Part shown: piece after piece, positions 1 through 7,704 of the stretch
How positions within the stretch are numbered: the first letter of the stretch is position 1
How the letters are laid out: each line of letters begins with the position of its first letter
DNA from: Streptomyces sp. NBC_01446
GTDB taxonomy: Bacteria; Actinomycetota; Actinomycetes; Streptomycetales; Streptomycetaceae
Length of the DNA stretch: 64,000 nucleotides
Reading direction: 5' to 3'
NCBI RefSeq assembly: GCF_026340095.1
Contig: NZ_JAPEPO010000002.1
Location: forward strand, 124,001-188,000
The notes under the pieces: model-generated
The model's database searches: none
The model's input: the letters and a program-made list of their open reading frames with translations, nothing else
What the model was told of the DNA's origin: nothing
Made by a program: the position numbers and the translations under genes

Positions 1-10
1 TGCTGGATCA

Positions 11-115
11 GCTGAAGGCGCCGGGCAGGTACTGGTCGACGTTCTCCTTGGTCACGGCGCCGGCCTCTCGAAGACCACATGGCGGTTCGTCGACTTGTCG
101 ATCTCGCTGATCAGT
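11..115 (-). pseudogene. C-terminal remnant of sugar ABC transporter substrate-binding protein
   Basis: The minus strand reads LISEIDKSTNRHVVFERPA and then, after a one-base frame change, VTKENVDQYLPGAFS followed by a stop. This tail is typical of the end of periplasmic sugar-binding proteins of ribose/xylose-type ABC transporters. Only about 35 codons remain and the two parts lie in different frames, so I call it a decayed fragment. It fits the sugar theme of the following genes. The match is by eye on a short stretch and could be wrong. Confidence 0.45.
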
Positions 116-875
116 TGGCTCCTCGCGGACGACCTCGGTGAGGAGGCTCCTGAGGGCTGCCACGTTTCGTGGGCGGGGATCCGGGGTCTGAGGCCGGTCG
201 TGGATCCCTGGCGCTTTTCCTCGGGGGAACTGCTGTGGTGACGGTCGGTGTTTACTGATGAGTCCGTGCGTCCGTGCAGGTTTTCCGGAACAGTCCGCTT
301 CCTGTAGCCCGGAGGGCTGAGAGGAAGGTAGTTCTCACAGCGTTGTTTGAAAAGGGTTCGCGAACCGCTCGTGCCCTTCGTGGCCGGAAGCGGCAACGGG
401 TGTAACAGTTTTGGGCAATGAGTGACGGCGCACGGCTGGAATGTCGGGGACTTCGTATGCGTTCACCGGTGCGGCGGGATGCCGGACCGTCCACCCTCCT
501 ACCTCTGGCCTGGAAAGCTTGAGTTCGGTAAGGGTCGGCAGGCCATGCGCCCGACGACTTGCGGGACTCCTCACGCGAAGGACGCGCGAACCCCGTACCG
601 AGGCAGGCGGGTATTACCGGAGCGCATGGTCGAATGTGCCCCGGCATTTACCGGCGACTGCCGTTCGGACTGACACCGGTGAGTCGACTCCGGCCTTTTC
701 GGCCGGGGAATGAAAGTTGTTCGACCGGTCGGATTTCCATCAGGAGTTTCCTTGGAATCCTCCTTTTCCTGGATGGAGCGTGAACATCGGTTGCGGGCGT
801 CCGGCTATGCGGTCCCGGCCACGCGTCGGTGAGGCGTCGGTGGGGCCGCGGGGCGGCCGGCTTCGCGGAGCACGG
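116..875. other. Region without a recognisable gene
   Basis: About 760 bases separate the binding-protein remnant from the oxidoreductase pseudogene. Several short open frames exist on both strands, but none gives a family I recognise or has a clear ribosome binding site. The composition is less biased than in the neighbouring genes, which suggests debris of rearrangement. Confidence 0.4.
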
Positions 876-2171
876 TCAGGGAGCGACCGCGAGGGTGTCG
901 TCGGCACCGGAGGCCAGCGGCAGGTTCTCCTGCGAGACCTTCTCGGGCTCGACGGGCGTCCACACGCTGCCGTTCTCGGCGCTGCGCTCCACCGCGGCCA
1001 GCACCCGCTGCCGTTCTCGGCGCTGCGCTCCACCGCGGCCAGCACCCGCTGCACCTGCAGCCCGTCGGCGAAGGACGGCTCGGGGTCCCGGTCCTCGATG
1101 ATGGCCTGCAGCAGATCGCGTGCCTGATGCACGAAGGTGTGGTCGTAGCCGAGTCCGTGACCGGCCGGCCACCACCCCTCGAGATAGGGATGGTCGGGTT
1201 CGGTGACCAGGATCCGGCGGAAGCCCGCCGTCGCGGCCGCCTCGGTGTGGTCGTGGAAGTCCAGTTCGTTGAGGCGCTCCAGATCGAAGGCGATGCTGCC
1301 GCGGTCGCCGTTGATCTCGATGCGCAGCGCGTTCTTACGGCCGGCGGCGACCCGCGTGGCCTCGAAGGACGCGACGGCGCCGCCGGGGAACCGCCCGGTG
1401 AACAACGCTGCGTCGTCCACCGTGACGGGGCCGCGCGGCGCCGAACCGTCGACGACGGCCGCGAGCCCGGAGGACACCGCGCAGCGGACGTTCGCGGACG
1501 AACGTCTCGGTCAGGGCCGACACTCCCGACAGCTGCTCCCCGACGAGATACTGGGCGAGGTCGACGATGTGTGCGCCGAGGTCGCCCAGCGCGCCGGAGC
1601 CGGCGTGCTCGCGCTGCAGCCGCCACACCAGCGGAAACTCCGGATCCACGATCCAGTCCTGCAGATACTGCGCACGTACGTGGCGCAGGCTGCCGAGGCG
1701 GCCTTCGACGATCAGCCGACGGGCCATGGCGAGCGCCTGTGTGCGCCGATAGCTGAGCCCCACCATGGAACGCACGCCGCGACGCGAGGCAGTGGCGGCG
1801 GCAGCAGCCATCGTCTCCGCCTCCTCGACGGAGTTGGCGAGCGGCTTCTCGCAGAGCACGTGCTTGCCTGCCTCCAGCGCCGCGATCGCAATCTCGGCGT
1901 GACTGGAACCAGGGGTGCAGATATCCACCAACTGCACATCGGGGCGGGCGATCAAGGCCCGCCAGTCGGTCTCGGTGGCGGCCCAGACCTGACGCCGGGC
2001 GGCCTCTTCCAACGCCGCTTGCTCACGTCCGGCGAGGGCAGCCATGATCGGGCGCATGGGCAGGTCGAACGCGCAGGCGACGGTACGCCAGGCATGTGAG
2101 TGCGCGCGGCCCATGAAGGCGTATCCGACCATGCCCACCCCGATCGCGGGCGAGCCGTTCTGACTGTCCAT
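876..2171 (-). pseudogene. Gfo/Idh/MocA-family oxidoreductase, broken by two frameshifts
   Basis: The N-terminal part starts at the ATG at 2171 and shows a Rossmann dinucleotide-binding motif (GVGMVGYAFMGRAH) and the family signature CEKPLANSVEEAE, so this was an NAD(P)-dependent sugar dehydrogenase of about 400 residues. The frame is lost near 1480-1500, after TETFVRERP. The sequence continues in another frame (SGLAAVVDGSAPRGPVTVDDAALF through GYDHTFVHQARDLLQAIIEDRDPEPSFADGLQVQRVLAAVERSAENGS). Near the 3' end a perfect 41-bp tandem duplication shifts the frame again. Ignoring it, the native end is SVWTPVEPEKVSQENLPLASGADDTLAVAP with the stop at 876. Relatives act with sugar isomerase/epimerases in inositol, 3-keto-sugar and C-glycoside breakdown, matching the gene at 13.8 kb. 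As written the gene cannot make a full-length enzyme unless the frameshifts are sequencing errors; the duplication is hard to explain that way. Confidence 0.8.
967..1048. repeat. Perfect 41-bp tandem duplication inside the oxidoreductase gene
   Basis: Bases 967-1007 and 1008-1048 are identical, and the next few bases (CTGC) also repeat. Because 41 is not a multiple of three, the copy shifts the reading frame of the oxidoreductase at its VLAAVERSAENGS segment. This looks like a recent slippage or unequal-exchange event, since the copies have not diverged. Confidence 0.9.
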
Positions 2172-2259
2172 AGGCGCTCCTCAAGGATGCGTGTGGGCGC
2201 AGGGAACGGACACGGGAACGCGTCCGTTCGCGGGAACGGATTCCGGCCGCGCTGGCGCG

Positions 2260-3441
2260 TCAGGACGGTGAGAAGATGTGGTCGCTGATCAGTCGGGTGG
2301 CCCCGACGACGCCTGCGACCTGGCCGAGCTCGCCGAGGACGATCGGCAGGTTGCCGGTCGCCAACGGCAGGGACTGCCGGTAGACCTGGGTGCGGATGCT
2401 CGCCAGGAGGGTGTGCCCCAGCCCGGTGAGCCCTCCCCCGATGACCACCATGCCGGGGTTGAAGAAGCTGACCAGGCCCGCGATGACCTGACCGGTACGG
2501 GTTCCGCCGAGGCGGATCAGTTCCAGGGAGGCGGCGTCCCCGGCTCCGGCGGCTGCCGACACGTCTTCGGGGGTCAGTCGCCCCATCGCCTCGAGCCGCC
2601 CGGCCAACTCCGCCGATCGGCCCGCCTCGGCGAGCGCGGTCGCGTCACGCACCAGGGCGTTGCCGCCGAAGTGCGCCTCCAGGCAACCGGTGTTGCCGCA
2701 AGCGCACGGCGACCCGTCCAGGTCCACCTGGATGTGGCCGATGTCGCCGGCACTTCCGGTGACACCCCGGTGGACATCGCCGGCGACCACGATGCCGCAG
2801 CCGATGCCGGTGCCGACCTTGACGCACAGGAAGTCGCGTACGGAGCGGGCGACACCGGCCTGCTGCTCACCCAGGGCCATCAGGTTCACGTCGTTGTCGA
2901 CGAGGACGGGGCAGCCGAGCTCCTGACTCAGCACCTCGCGGATGGGGAAACCGTCCCAGCCGGGCATGATCGGCGGTGCGACGGGGACGCCCTCGGGGAA
3001 GCGGACGGGTCCCGGCACGCCGATCCCGGCGCCGTCGAAGTGCTCCGCCAGCCCCTCCTCACACAGCTTGGCGGCCAGGGCGAGCACCCGCTCGAACACG
3101 GCGACCGGGCCCTCACGCACGTCCAGCGGCTCGGACAGGTGGCCGAGCACCTCCAGCTCCGCGTTGGTGACCGCGGCGTCCACGGAGGTGGCACCGATGT
3201 CCACGCCGAGGAAGCGCAGCGAGGGGGCTATCCGGACGTTGTGCGAGCGGCGGCCGCCACGCGAAGCGGCGAGACCGTCCTGGACGACGAGGCCCGTCTC
3301 CAGCAGCCGTTCGATCTCGACGGCGAGCTTGGAACGCGACAGTTCGACCTGGCCTCCCAGGGCGACGCGGGACTGCGGACCGAGGTCGCGCAGCAGGCGG
3401 AGCAGCCTGGCCTGGTCGACATTGGCCGGTCGAGCCGTCAT
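2260..3441 (-). CDS. ROK-family transcriptional repressor
   Basis: This is a 393-residue NagC/XylR-like regulator. Residues about 5-70 form a winged helix (RLLRDLGPQSRVALGGQVELSRSKLAVEIERLLETGLV). The rest is a ROK sugar-kinase-like domain with the N-terminal phosphate motif LGVDIGATSVDAA, the catalytic-site segment VDNDVNLMALGE, and the zinc motif CACGNTGCLEAH. The ATG at 3441 was chosen because GGGAGGGG lies about 12 bases upstream and the helix-turn-helix begins at once; a longer open frame extends to 3576 without family similarity. The gene follows the oxidoreductase in the same direction but upstream of it, so the two could be co-transcribed. ROK proteins sense sugars, so it probably controls the surrounding sugar-oxidation genes. 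A second ROK gene lies at 12.4 kb. Confidence 0.9.
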   Translation of the reverse strand: MTARPANVDQARLLRLLRDLGPQSRVALGGQVELSRSKLAVEIERLLETGLVVQDGLAASRGGRRSHNVRIAPSLRFLGVDIGATSVDAAVTNAELEVLGHLSEPLDVREGPVAVFERVLALAAKLCEEGLAEHFDGAGIGVPGPVRFPEGVPVAPPIMPGWDGFPIREVLSQELGCPVLVDNDVNLMALGEQQAGVARSVRDFLCVKVGTGIGCGIVVAGDVHRGVTGSAGDIGHIQVDLDGSPCACGNTGCLEAHFGGNALVRDATALAEAGRSAELAGRLEAMGRLTPEDVSAAAGAGDAASLELIRLGGTRTGQVIAGLVSFFNPGMVVIGGGLTGLGHTLLASIRTQVYRQSLPLATGNLPIVLGELGQVAGVVGATRLISDHIFSPS

Positions 3442-3686
3442 ACGCCTCACGCCGCCCCTCCCGTCGTCGACGAAGTCGTACGCACACCCGGAACTTCGGG
3501 GGCGACTTTCCAGAGGACCGTAGCACCGTGGTGCCGAACACGAAAGAACTTGCGCAGCAGTCGGTTGTACTTTCATCTCGCAATGGACAAAGTCGATTTG
3601 AAGTAGCCGCCGCCAGCGCGCGTGCCGGGCTCAGGTCTGCACTGTGCCCGCCGGAGAGGGCCTGGCGGCGGCCGCGGAAAGCGGGC

Positions 3687-3730
3687 AGGCCCGATGGGTT
3701 GGAGCCGGCCGGCTCCAACCCATCGGGCCT
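3687..3730. terminator. 44-bp perfect palindrome, probable transcription terminator
   Basis: Bases 3687-3730 are a perfect inverted repeat with 22-base arms and no spacer (arm AGGCCCGATGGGTTGGAGCC plus GG). It sits 110 bases downstream of the minus-strand cupredoxin stop and upstream of the ROK start. A rho-independent terminator without a U tract is common in Streptomyces. The symmetry means it could act on both strands. Confidence 0.7.
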
Positions 3731-3839
3731 GCTGCTGTGCTGTCGAGTCGTCCGTGCGGGCGCGGCAGAAGCTCGTTGAGACCTGCCGAGCCCTCACGGA
3801 TCAGGCGGGGACGGTCGCCCCCGTGAGCACCTCACCGAT

Positions 3840-5738
3840 TCACGCCTGGGTGTGCGGCTTGCCGACGTCGGAACGGCCGGCAGCCTTCTTGATCTGACCC
3901 GCCTCCCGTTGGTCGACGACGCCCTCGTGCCGGAGGGCCGCCACGATGTGCTCAACGTGCGAGACGAATCCGCCGTGACTGCTCCAGGGCCGGTGATCCT
4001 CGATCAGCTCGTTTATGGTGCAGCCGTTTGCCGTGACGCGGTTCGGGATGCCCGTGTTGGCCGAGCCGACGAACACCGTGGCACGACCGTCCGTCTCCGG
4101 GCAGTTGGTGGGCGGCTTGCTGTCGACGACGGTGAGGGACAGCGACTTGGCCGTGGACGTGTTGCCGGCCTTGTCGGTGGCCCGGTACAGGAAGGTGTGG
4201 CTCCCCGCCCTGTCCACCGCCACCGGCGCGGTGTACGGCAAATAGGGGCCACCGTCGAGCGAGTACTCGACCTTGTCCACCCCCGAACCGGAGTCCGAAG
4301 CCGACACCGTCACCGTCGCACTGGAAACGTAGTCACCCGACGCGTCCTTCGTACCCGACACCGACGCAGACGTATCGGGCGCAGTCGTATCCGCAGGCGA
4401 AGACGCCACCACCGTGAACGACACCGACTTCACCGCAGAGGTGTTACCAGCCTTGTCCGTCGCCCGGTACGCCACCGCATGCTCACCCACGCTACTCACC
4501 TGCACCGGAGCGGAGTAAGCCGCATAAGCCCCACCGTCGACCGCGTACTCGACCTTGTCCACCCCCGACTCCGCGTCCGAAGCCGACACCGTCACCGTCG
4601 CACTGGAAACGTAGTCACCCGACGCGTCCTTCGTACCCGACACCGACGCAGACGTATCGGGCGCAGTCGTATCCGCAGGCGAAGACGCCACCACCGTGAA
4701 CGACACCGACTTCACCGCAGAGGTGTTACCAGCCTTGTCCGTCGCCCGGTACGCCACCGCATGCTCACCCACGCTACTCACCTGCACCGGAGCGGAGTAA
4801 GCCGCATAAGCCCCACCGTCGACCGCGTACTCGACCTTGTCCACCCCCGACTCCGCGTCCGAAGCCGACACCGTCACCATCGCACTGGAAACGTAGTCAC
4901 CCGACGCGTCCTTCGTACCCGACACCGACGCAGACGTATCGGGCGCAGTCGTATCCGCAGGCGAAGACGCCACCACCGTGAACGACACCGACTTCACCGC
5001 AGAGGTGTTACCAGCCTTGTCCGTCGCCCGGTACGCCACCGCATGCTCACCCACGCTACTCACCTGCACCGGAGCGGAGTAAGCCGCATAAGCCCCACCG
5101 TCGACCGCGTACTCGACCTTGTCCACCCCCGACTCCGCGTCCGAAGCCGACACCGTCACCGTCGCACTGGAAACGTAGTCACCCGACGCGTCCTTCGTAC
5201 CCGACACCGACGCAGACGTATCCGGCGCAGTCGTGTCTTGCCCGGAGCCTGCGGTGACGGTCAGTTCGCCCGACATGATGTGACCCGGCATCGCGCAGTA
5301 GTAGCGGTAGACGCCGGGGGTCAGGGTGACCTGGGCCGTGTGCTTGCCTCCGCTGGAGTCCGACGGGCTCGCCTGGATGTTGAGGCTGACGTCGGTGTTG
5401 TAGTCGGGGTTGGAGGTGTCGAACGTCAACGTGTGCGGCATCCCCGTCGTGTTGCCGGTCGCCGCGCTGTTCTCGAACACGATCGTCGCCGGCCCCGCCA
5501 CCGCGGTGGTGGGGGCGGACACATAGCCCGTGTATCCGTCGCCGGCCGTCCAGGTGAGCACCTGGGCCGTGGCGTCGGCGCGGCCGAGGGCCGCGTAGGC
5601 GGCCGGCGCAGCCAACGAGAAGGCCGTGATCAGCACGGCCCCCAACACCACCAGCAATGGGCGCGTGCCGAACCGGCTACGTGGCGCGGATCTGGAGGGA
5701 GGCGGATCCGTCTGGGCATGGAGCAGTCTTCTGAACAC
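3840..5738 (-). CDS. Secreted cupredoxin with four Ig-like repeats and a conserved C-terminal domain
   Basis: The product has 632 residues from the GTG at 5738, preceded by AAAGG at good spacing; an open frame continues upstream to 5888 but looks non-coding. A basic N-terminus and hydrophobic stretch (PLLVVLGAVLITAFSLAAPAAYA) form a signal peptide. Residues about 55-165 resemble plastocyanin/azurin: a His in MPHTLTF and the Cys/His/Met group in YRYYCAMPGHIMSGELTV would bind type 1 copper. Four 94-residue repeats follow (DTTAPDTSASVSGTKDASGDY ... RATDKAGNTS), resembling Ig-like or OmpL47-type bacterial surface domains. The last ~80 residues (CPETDGRATVFVGSANTGIPNRVTANGCTINELIEDHRPW...) form a domain also found in the ThuA protein at 10.85-11.1 kb. 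It probably carries electrons or copper outside the membrane with the divergent laccase gene; that role is inferred. Confidence 0.8.
   Translation of the reverse strand: MFRRLLHAQTDPPPSRSAPRSRFGTRPLLVVLGAVLITAFSLAAPAAYAALGRADATAQVLTWTAGDGYTGYVSAPTTAVAGPATIVFENSAATGNTTGMPHTLTFDTSNPDYNTDVSLNIQASPSDSSGGKHTAQVTLTPGVYRYYCAMPGHIMSGELTVTAGSGQDTTAPDTSASVSGTKDASGDYVSSATVTVSASDAESGVDKVEYAVDGGAYAAYSAPVQVSSVGEHAVAYRATDKAGNTSAVKSVSFTVVASSPADTTAPDTSASVSGTKDASGDYVSSAMVTVSASDAESGVDKVEYAVDGGAYAAYSAPVQVSSVGEHAVAYRATDKAGNTSAVKSVSFTVVASSPADTTAPDTSASVSGTKDASGDYVSSATVTVSASDAESGVDKVEYAVDGGAYAAYSAPVQVSSVGEHAVAYRATDKAGNTSAVKSVSFTVVASSPADTTAPDTSASVSGTKDASGDYVSSATVTVSASDSGSGVDKVEYSLDGGPYLPYTAPVAVDRAGSHTFLYRATDKAGNTSTAKSLSLTVVDSKPPTNCPETDGRATVFVGSANTGIPNRVTANGCTINELIEDHRPWSSHGGFVSHVEHIVAALRHEGVVDQREAGQIKKAAGRSDVGKPHTQA
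4387..5232. repeat. Three near-identical 282-bp coding repeats
   Basis: Copies start at about 4387, 4669 and 4951, with an exact period of 282 bp (94 codons). They differ at only a couple of positions, for example ATG for ACG giving SSAMV in one copy, and TCC for TCG near 5222. A fourth, diverged copy follows at about 4105-4386. Near-identity at silent positions points to recent expansion or gene conversion, so copy number may vary between strains or be mis-assembled. Confidence 0.9.
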
Positions 5739-6426
5739 CGCTGCACCTTTCGCGAATCGCTTGTTGCGGTACCGGGCAGGGGTTGCTTCGCGGTACCGCC
5801 GTGGACGACCGGCCGCCGGGACGGCCGCGTCGGGGCCCGTCCGGCCGGGTGCCGCCGCGGAACTCGGTCCGGGGCGGCGGTGGCACACAGTCCGTCAGCC
5901 TGACCGGCGCCCTGAACTCAACGGGGCGATGCGGGCAGGGCGCTGGGAGTGATCACCGGGGCGGGACGACGGCGAACGGTCGCGGTCACACACGAACGAG
6001 CGGGGTGCGCTCCACTTTGTGCCGGAGCGGTAGCGCCGCGGGCCCGCGCGTGGTTCACCCACCTCCCCCGGATTGCAGCAACGAGGGGAAGCTAGCGTTC
6101 TTTTGATGGCTCGCCAAGGTCTATGGCCACAGTCCGACCAACTTTGACCTGAGTCTGGAAAAACTGCAGAAGCCCCGTTACCGTGAGGCCGTTCCCAGGC
6201 CCAGTCCGTCTCCCGAGCGAGCCGGTCTCGGCAGGCCGACACATCGGCCGGCCGGACGGCCCGGACCCGAGCCCGATCCACCGACCTTCTATGTGGCCCC
6301 GCGGGGCCGAACGCCCGGCGAACCACCGCAAACCGCCGCGTACGGATGCTGTGCTGCCCGGGCGGCACACCTCAAGATCACACAAGACTTTCAGGCACCC
6401 CCAGGCCTGTCGCGGATTGGAGAGCG
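5739..6426. promoter_or_regulatory. Divergent intergenic region between cupredoxin and laccase
   Basis: About 690 bases lie between two divergent secreted copper proteins. Frames here on either strand show no family. The region must carry both promoters. A less GC-rich stretch near 6100-6170 (GCGTTCTTTTGATGG, CCAACTTTGACCTGAG) is the most promoter-like part on the laccase side. I could not identify a specific operator. Confidence 0.4.
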
Positions 6427-7419
6427 ATGACCGACTCAGGCGCAGGCACGCGACGCCTCTTCTCCCGGAGATCGTTCGCCACCGGAACCATGGCGGCGGC
6501 CGTCGTCCCCGCCGTGCTCGGCAGCACCGCCGCCGCACCCATGGACAAGCCGACCGCGAAAGGCAACGGCGGCGAAGTCCGCAACCTGACGCTGTACATG
6601 GAGAACCTGCCGAACGGGGACATGGGCTACAGCCTCAACCCCGGCCAGGCGACGGTTCCGGGCCCGCTCATCGAGCTGACCGAGGGCGACACCATGAACA
6701 TCGAGGTGGTCAACAACCTCAACGTCGCCGCCAGCCTGCACGTGCACGGCCTGGACTACGACGTCGCCAGCGACGGCACCAAGATGAACGACAGCGTCAT
6801 CCAGCCGGGCGAGCGGCGCACCTATGTCTGGCGCACCCACGCTCCGGGCAAGCGCCACGACGGTACGTGGGAGGCCGGAAGCGCCGGCTACTGGCACTAC
6901 CACGACCACAATGTGGGAACCGAGCACGGCACCGGCGGTATCCGCAAGGGCCTGTACGGCCCCGTGGTGGTGCGGCGCAAGGGCGATGTGCTGCCTGCCA
7001 AGCAGTTCACGGTCGTCTTCAACGACATGACGATCAACAACAAGGTCGCTCCCGACACTCCCACCTTCAAGGCCGTCCGCGGAGAGCGGGTGGAGTTCAT
7101 CGTGGTCACCCACGGGGACTTCTTCCACACCTTCCACGTCCACGGCCACCGCTGGGTGGACAACCGCACCGGGATCCTGGAGGGTCCGCAGGACGTCAGC
7201 CGGGTCATCGACACCAAGACCACCGGCCCCGCGGACTCCTTCGGGTTCCAGGTGATCGCCGGCGAACGGGTCGGCGCGGGCCACTGGATGTACCACTGCC
7301 ACGTCCAGAGCCACTCGGACATGGGCATGTCCGGGGTCTTCATGGTGACCGAGGCCGACGGCACGATTCCCGGCGGCATGGCCGGCTCACATGACATGCA
7401 CGACATGCCTGGCATGTGA
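6427..7419 (+). CDS. Two-domain small laccase (multicopper oxidase)
   Basis: This 330-residue protein matches the Streptomyces small laccase (SLAC/EpoA type) along its whole length. It oxidises phenols and similar donors and reduces oxygen to water, acting outside the cell as a trimer in known relatives. The N-terminus RRLFSRRSFATG is a twin-arginine signal. All copper motifs are present: LHVHG near residue 104, WHYHDH near 156, HTFHVHGHRW near 235, and the type 1 site YHCHVQSHSDMGM near 290. The phrases ASLHVHGLDYD and GSAGYWHYHDHNVGTEHGTGGIRKGLYGP are family hallmarks. The ATG at 6427 follows GGAGAG. The Met/His-rich tail (SHDMHDMPGM) may bind copper. It is divergent from the cupredoxin gene and upstream of the ThuA/PQQ gene, so it may be the terminal oxidase of an extracellular oxidation chain (inference). 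Confidence 0.95.
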   Translation: MTDSGAGTRRLFSRRSFATGTMAAAVVPAVLGSTAAAPMDKPTAKGNGGEVRNLTLYMENLPNGDMGYSLNPGQATVPGPLIELTEGDTMNIEVVNNLNVAASLHVHGLDYDVASDGTKMNDSVIQPGERRTYVWRTHAPGKRHDGTWEAGSAGYWHYHDHNVGTEHGTGGIRKGLYGPVVVRRKGDVLPAKQFTVVFNDMTINNKVAPDTPTFKAVRGERVEFIVVTHGDFFHTFHVHGHRWVDNRTGILEGPQDVSRVIDTKTTGPADSFGFQVIAGERVGAGHWMYHCHVQSHSDMGMSGVFMVTEADGTIPGGMAGSHDMHDMPGM

Positions 7420-7462
7420 GCCGAGTCGGTGTCATCCGTCCCGCCACTCCCACCCCACAAGC

Positions 7463-7501
7463 CACGCCCGTCACACCTGGCCGGACGGTCTTACGGGCGT
7501 G
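7463..7501 (+). terminator. Hairpin after the laccase gene
   Basis: CACGCCCGT at 7463-7471 pairs perfectly with ACGGGCGTG at 7493-7501 across a 21-base loop, 44 bases after the laccase stop. The loop is long for an intrinsic terminator, so the assignment is tentative. Confidence 0.4.
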
Positions 7502-7704
7502 TACCACCCTGCCGCCGGTCGGCCCTGGGCCGTGAGGACCCGGGGCGTCCGCGCCCTCACCGGCATCAAAATCCCGGCCATCTCCGGACGTCCTGATGGC
7601 CGGTCGGACCCGCCTCACCCGGCGTATGCCGGTCGGGGCCCGTGCGGCAGCCCTGCTCCACCCCTGACCACTCTTCCGTTGTCGGATCGAGTCAAGGAGC
7701 ACAT

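Noticed and set aside
4387..5232. Regular 282-bp repeats considered as a CRISPR-like or satellite array
   Set aside because: The period is a whole number of codons within one long reading frame and encodes Ig-like domains; there are no spacers.
3852..5903. Long arginine/histidine-rich open frame (683 codons) on the plus strand opposite the cupredoxin gene
   Set aside because: It is an antisense shadow in GC-rich DNA; it repeats with the 282-bp coding repeats and has no ribosome binding site or family.
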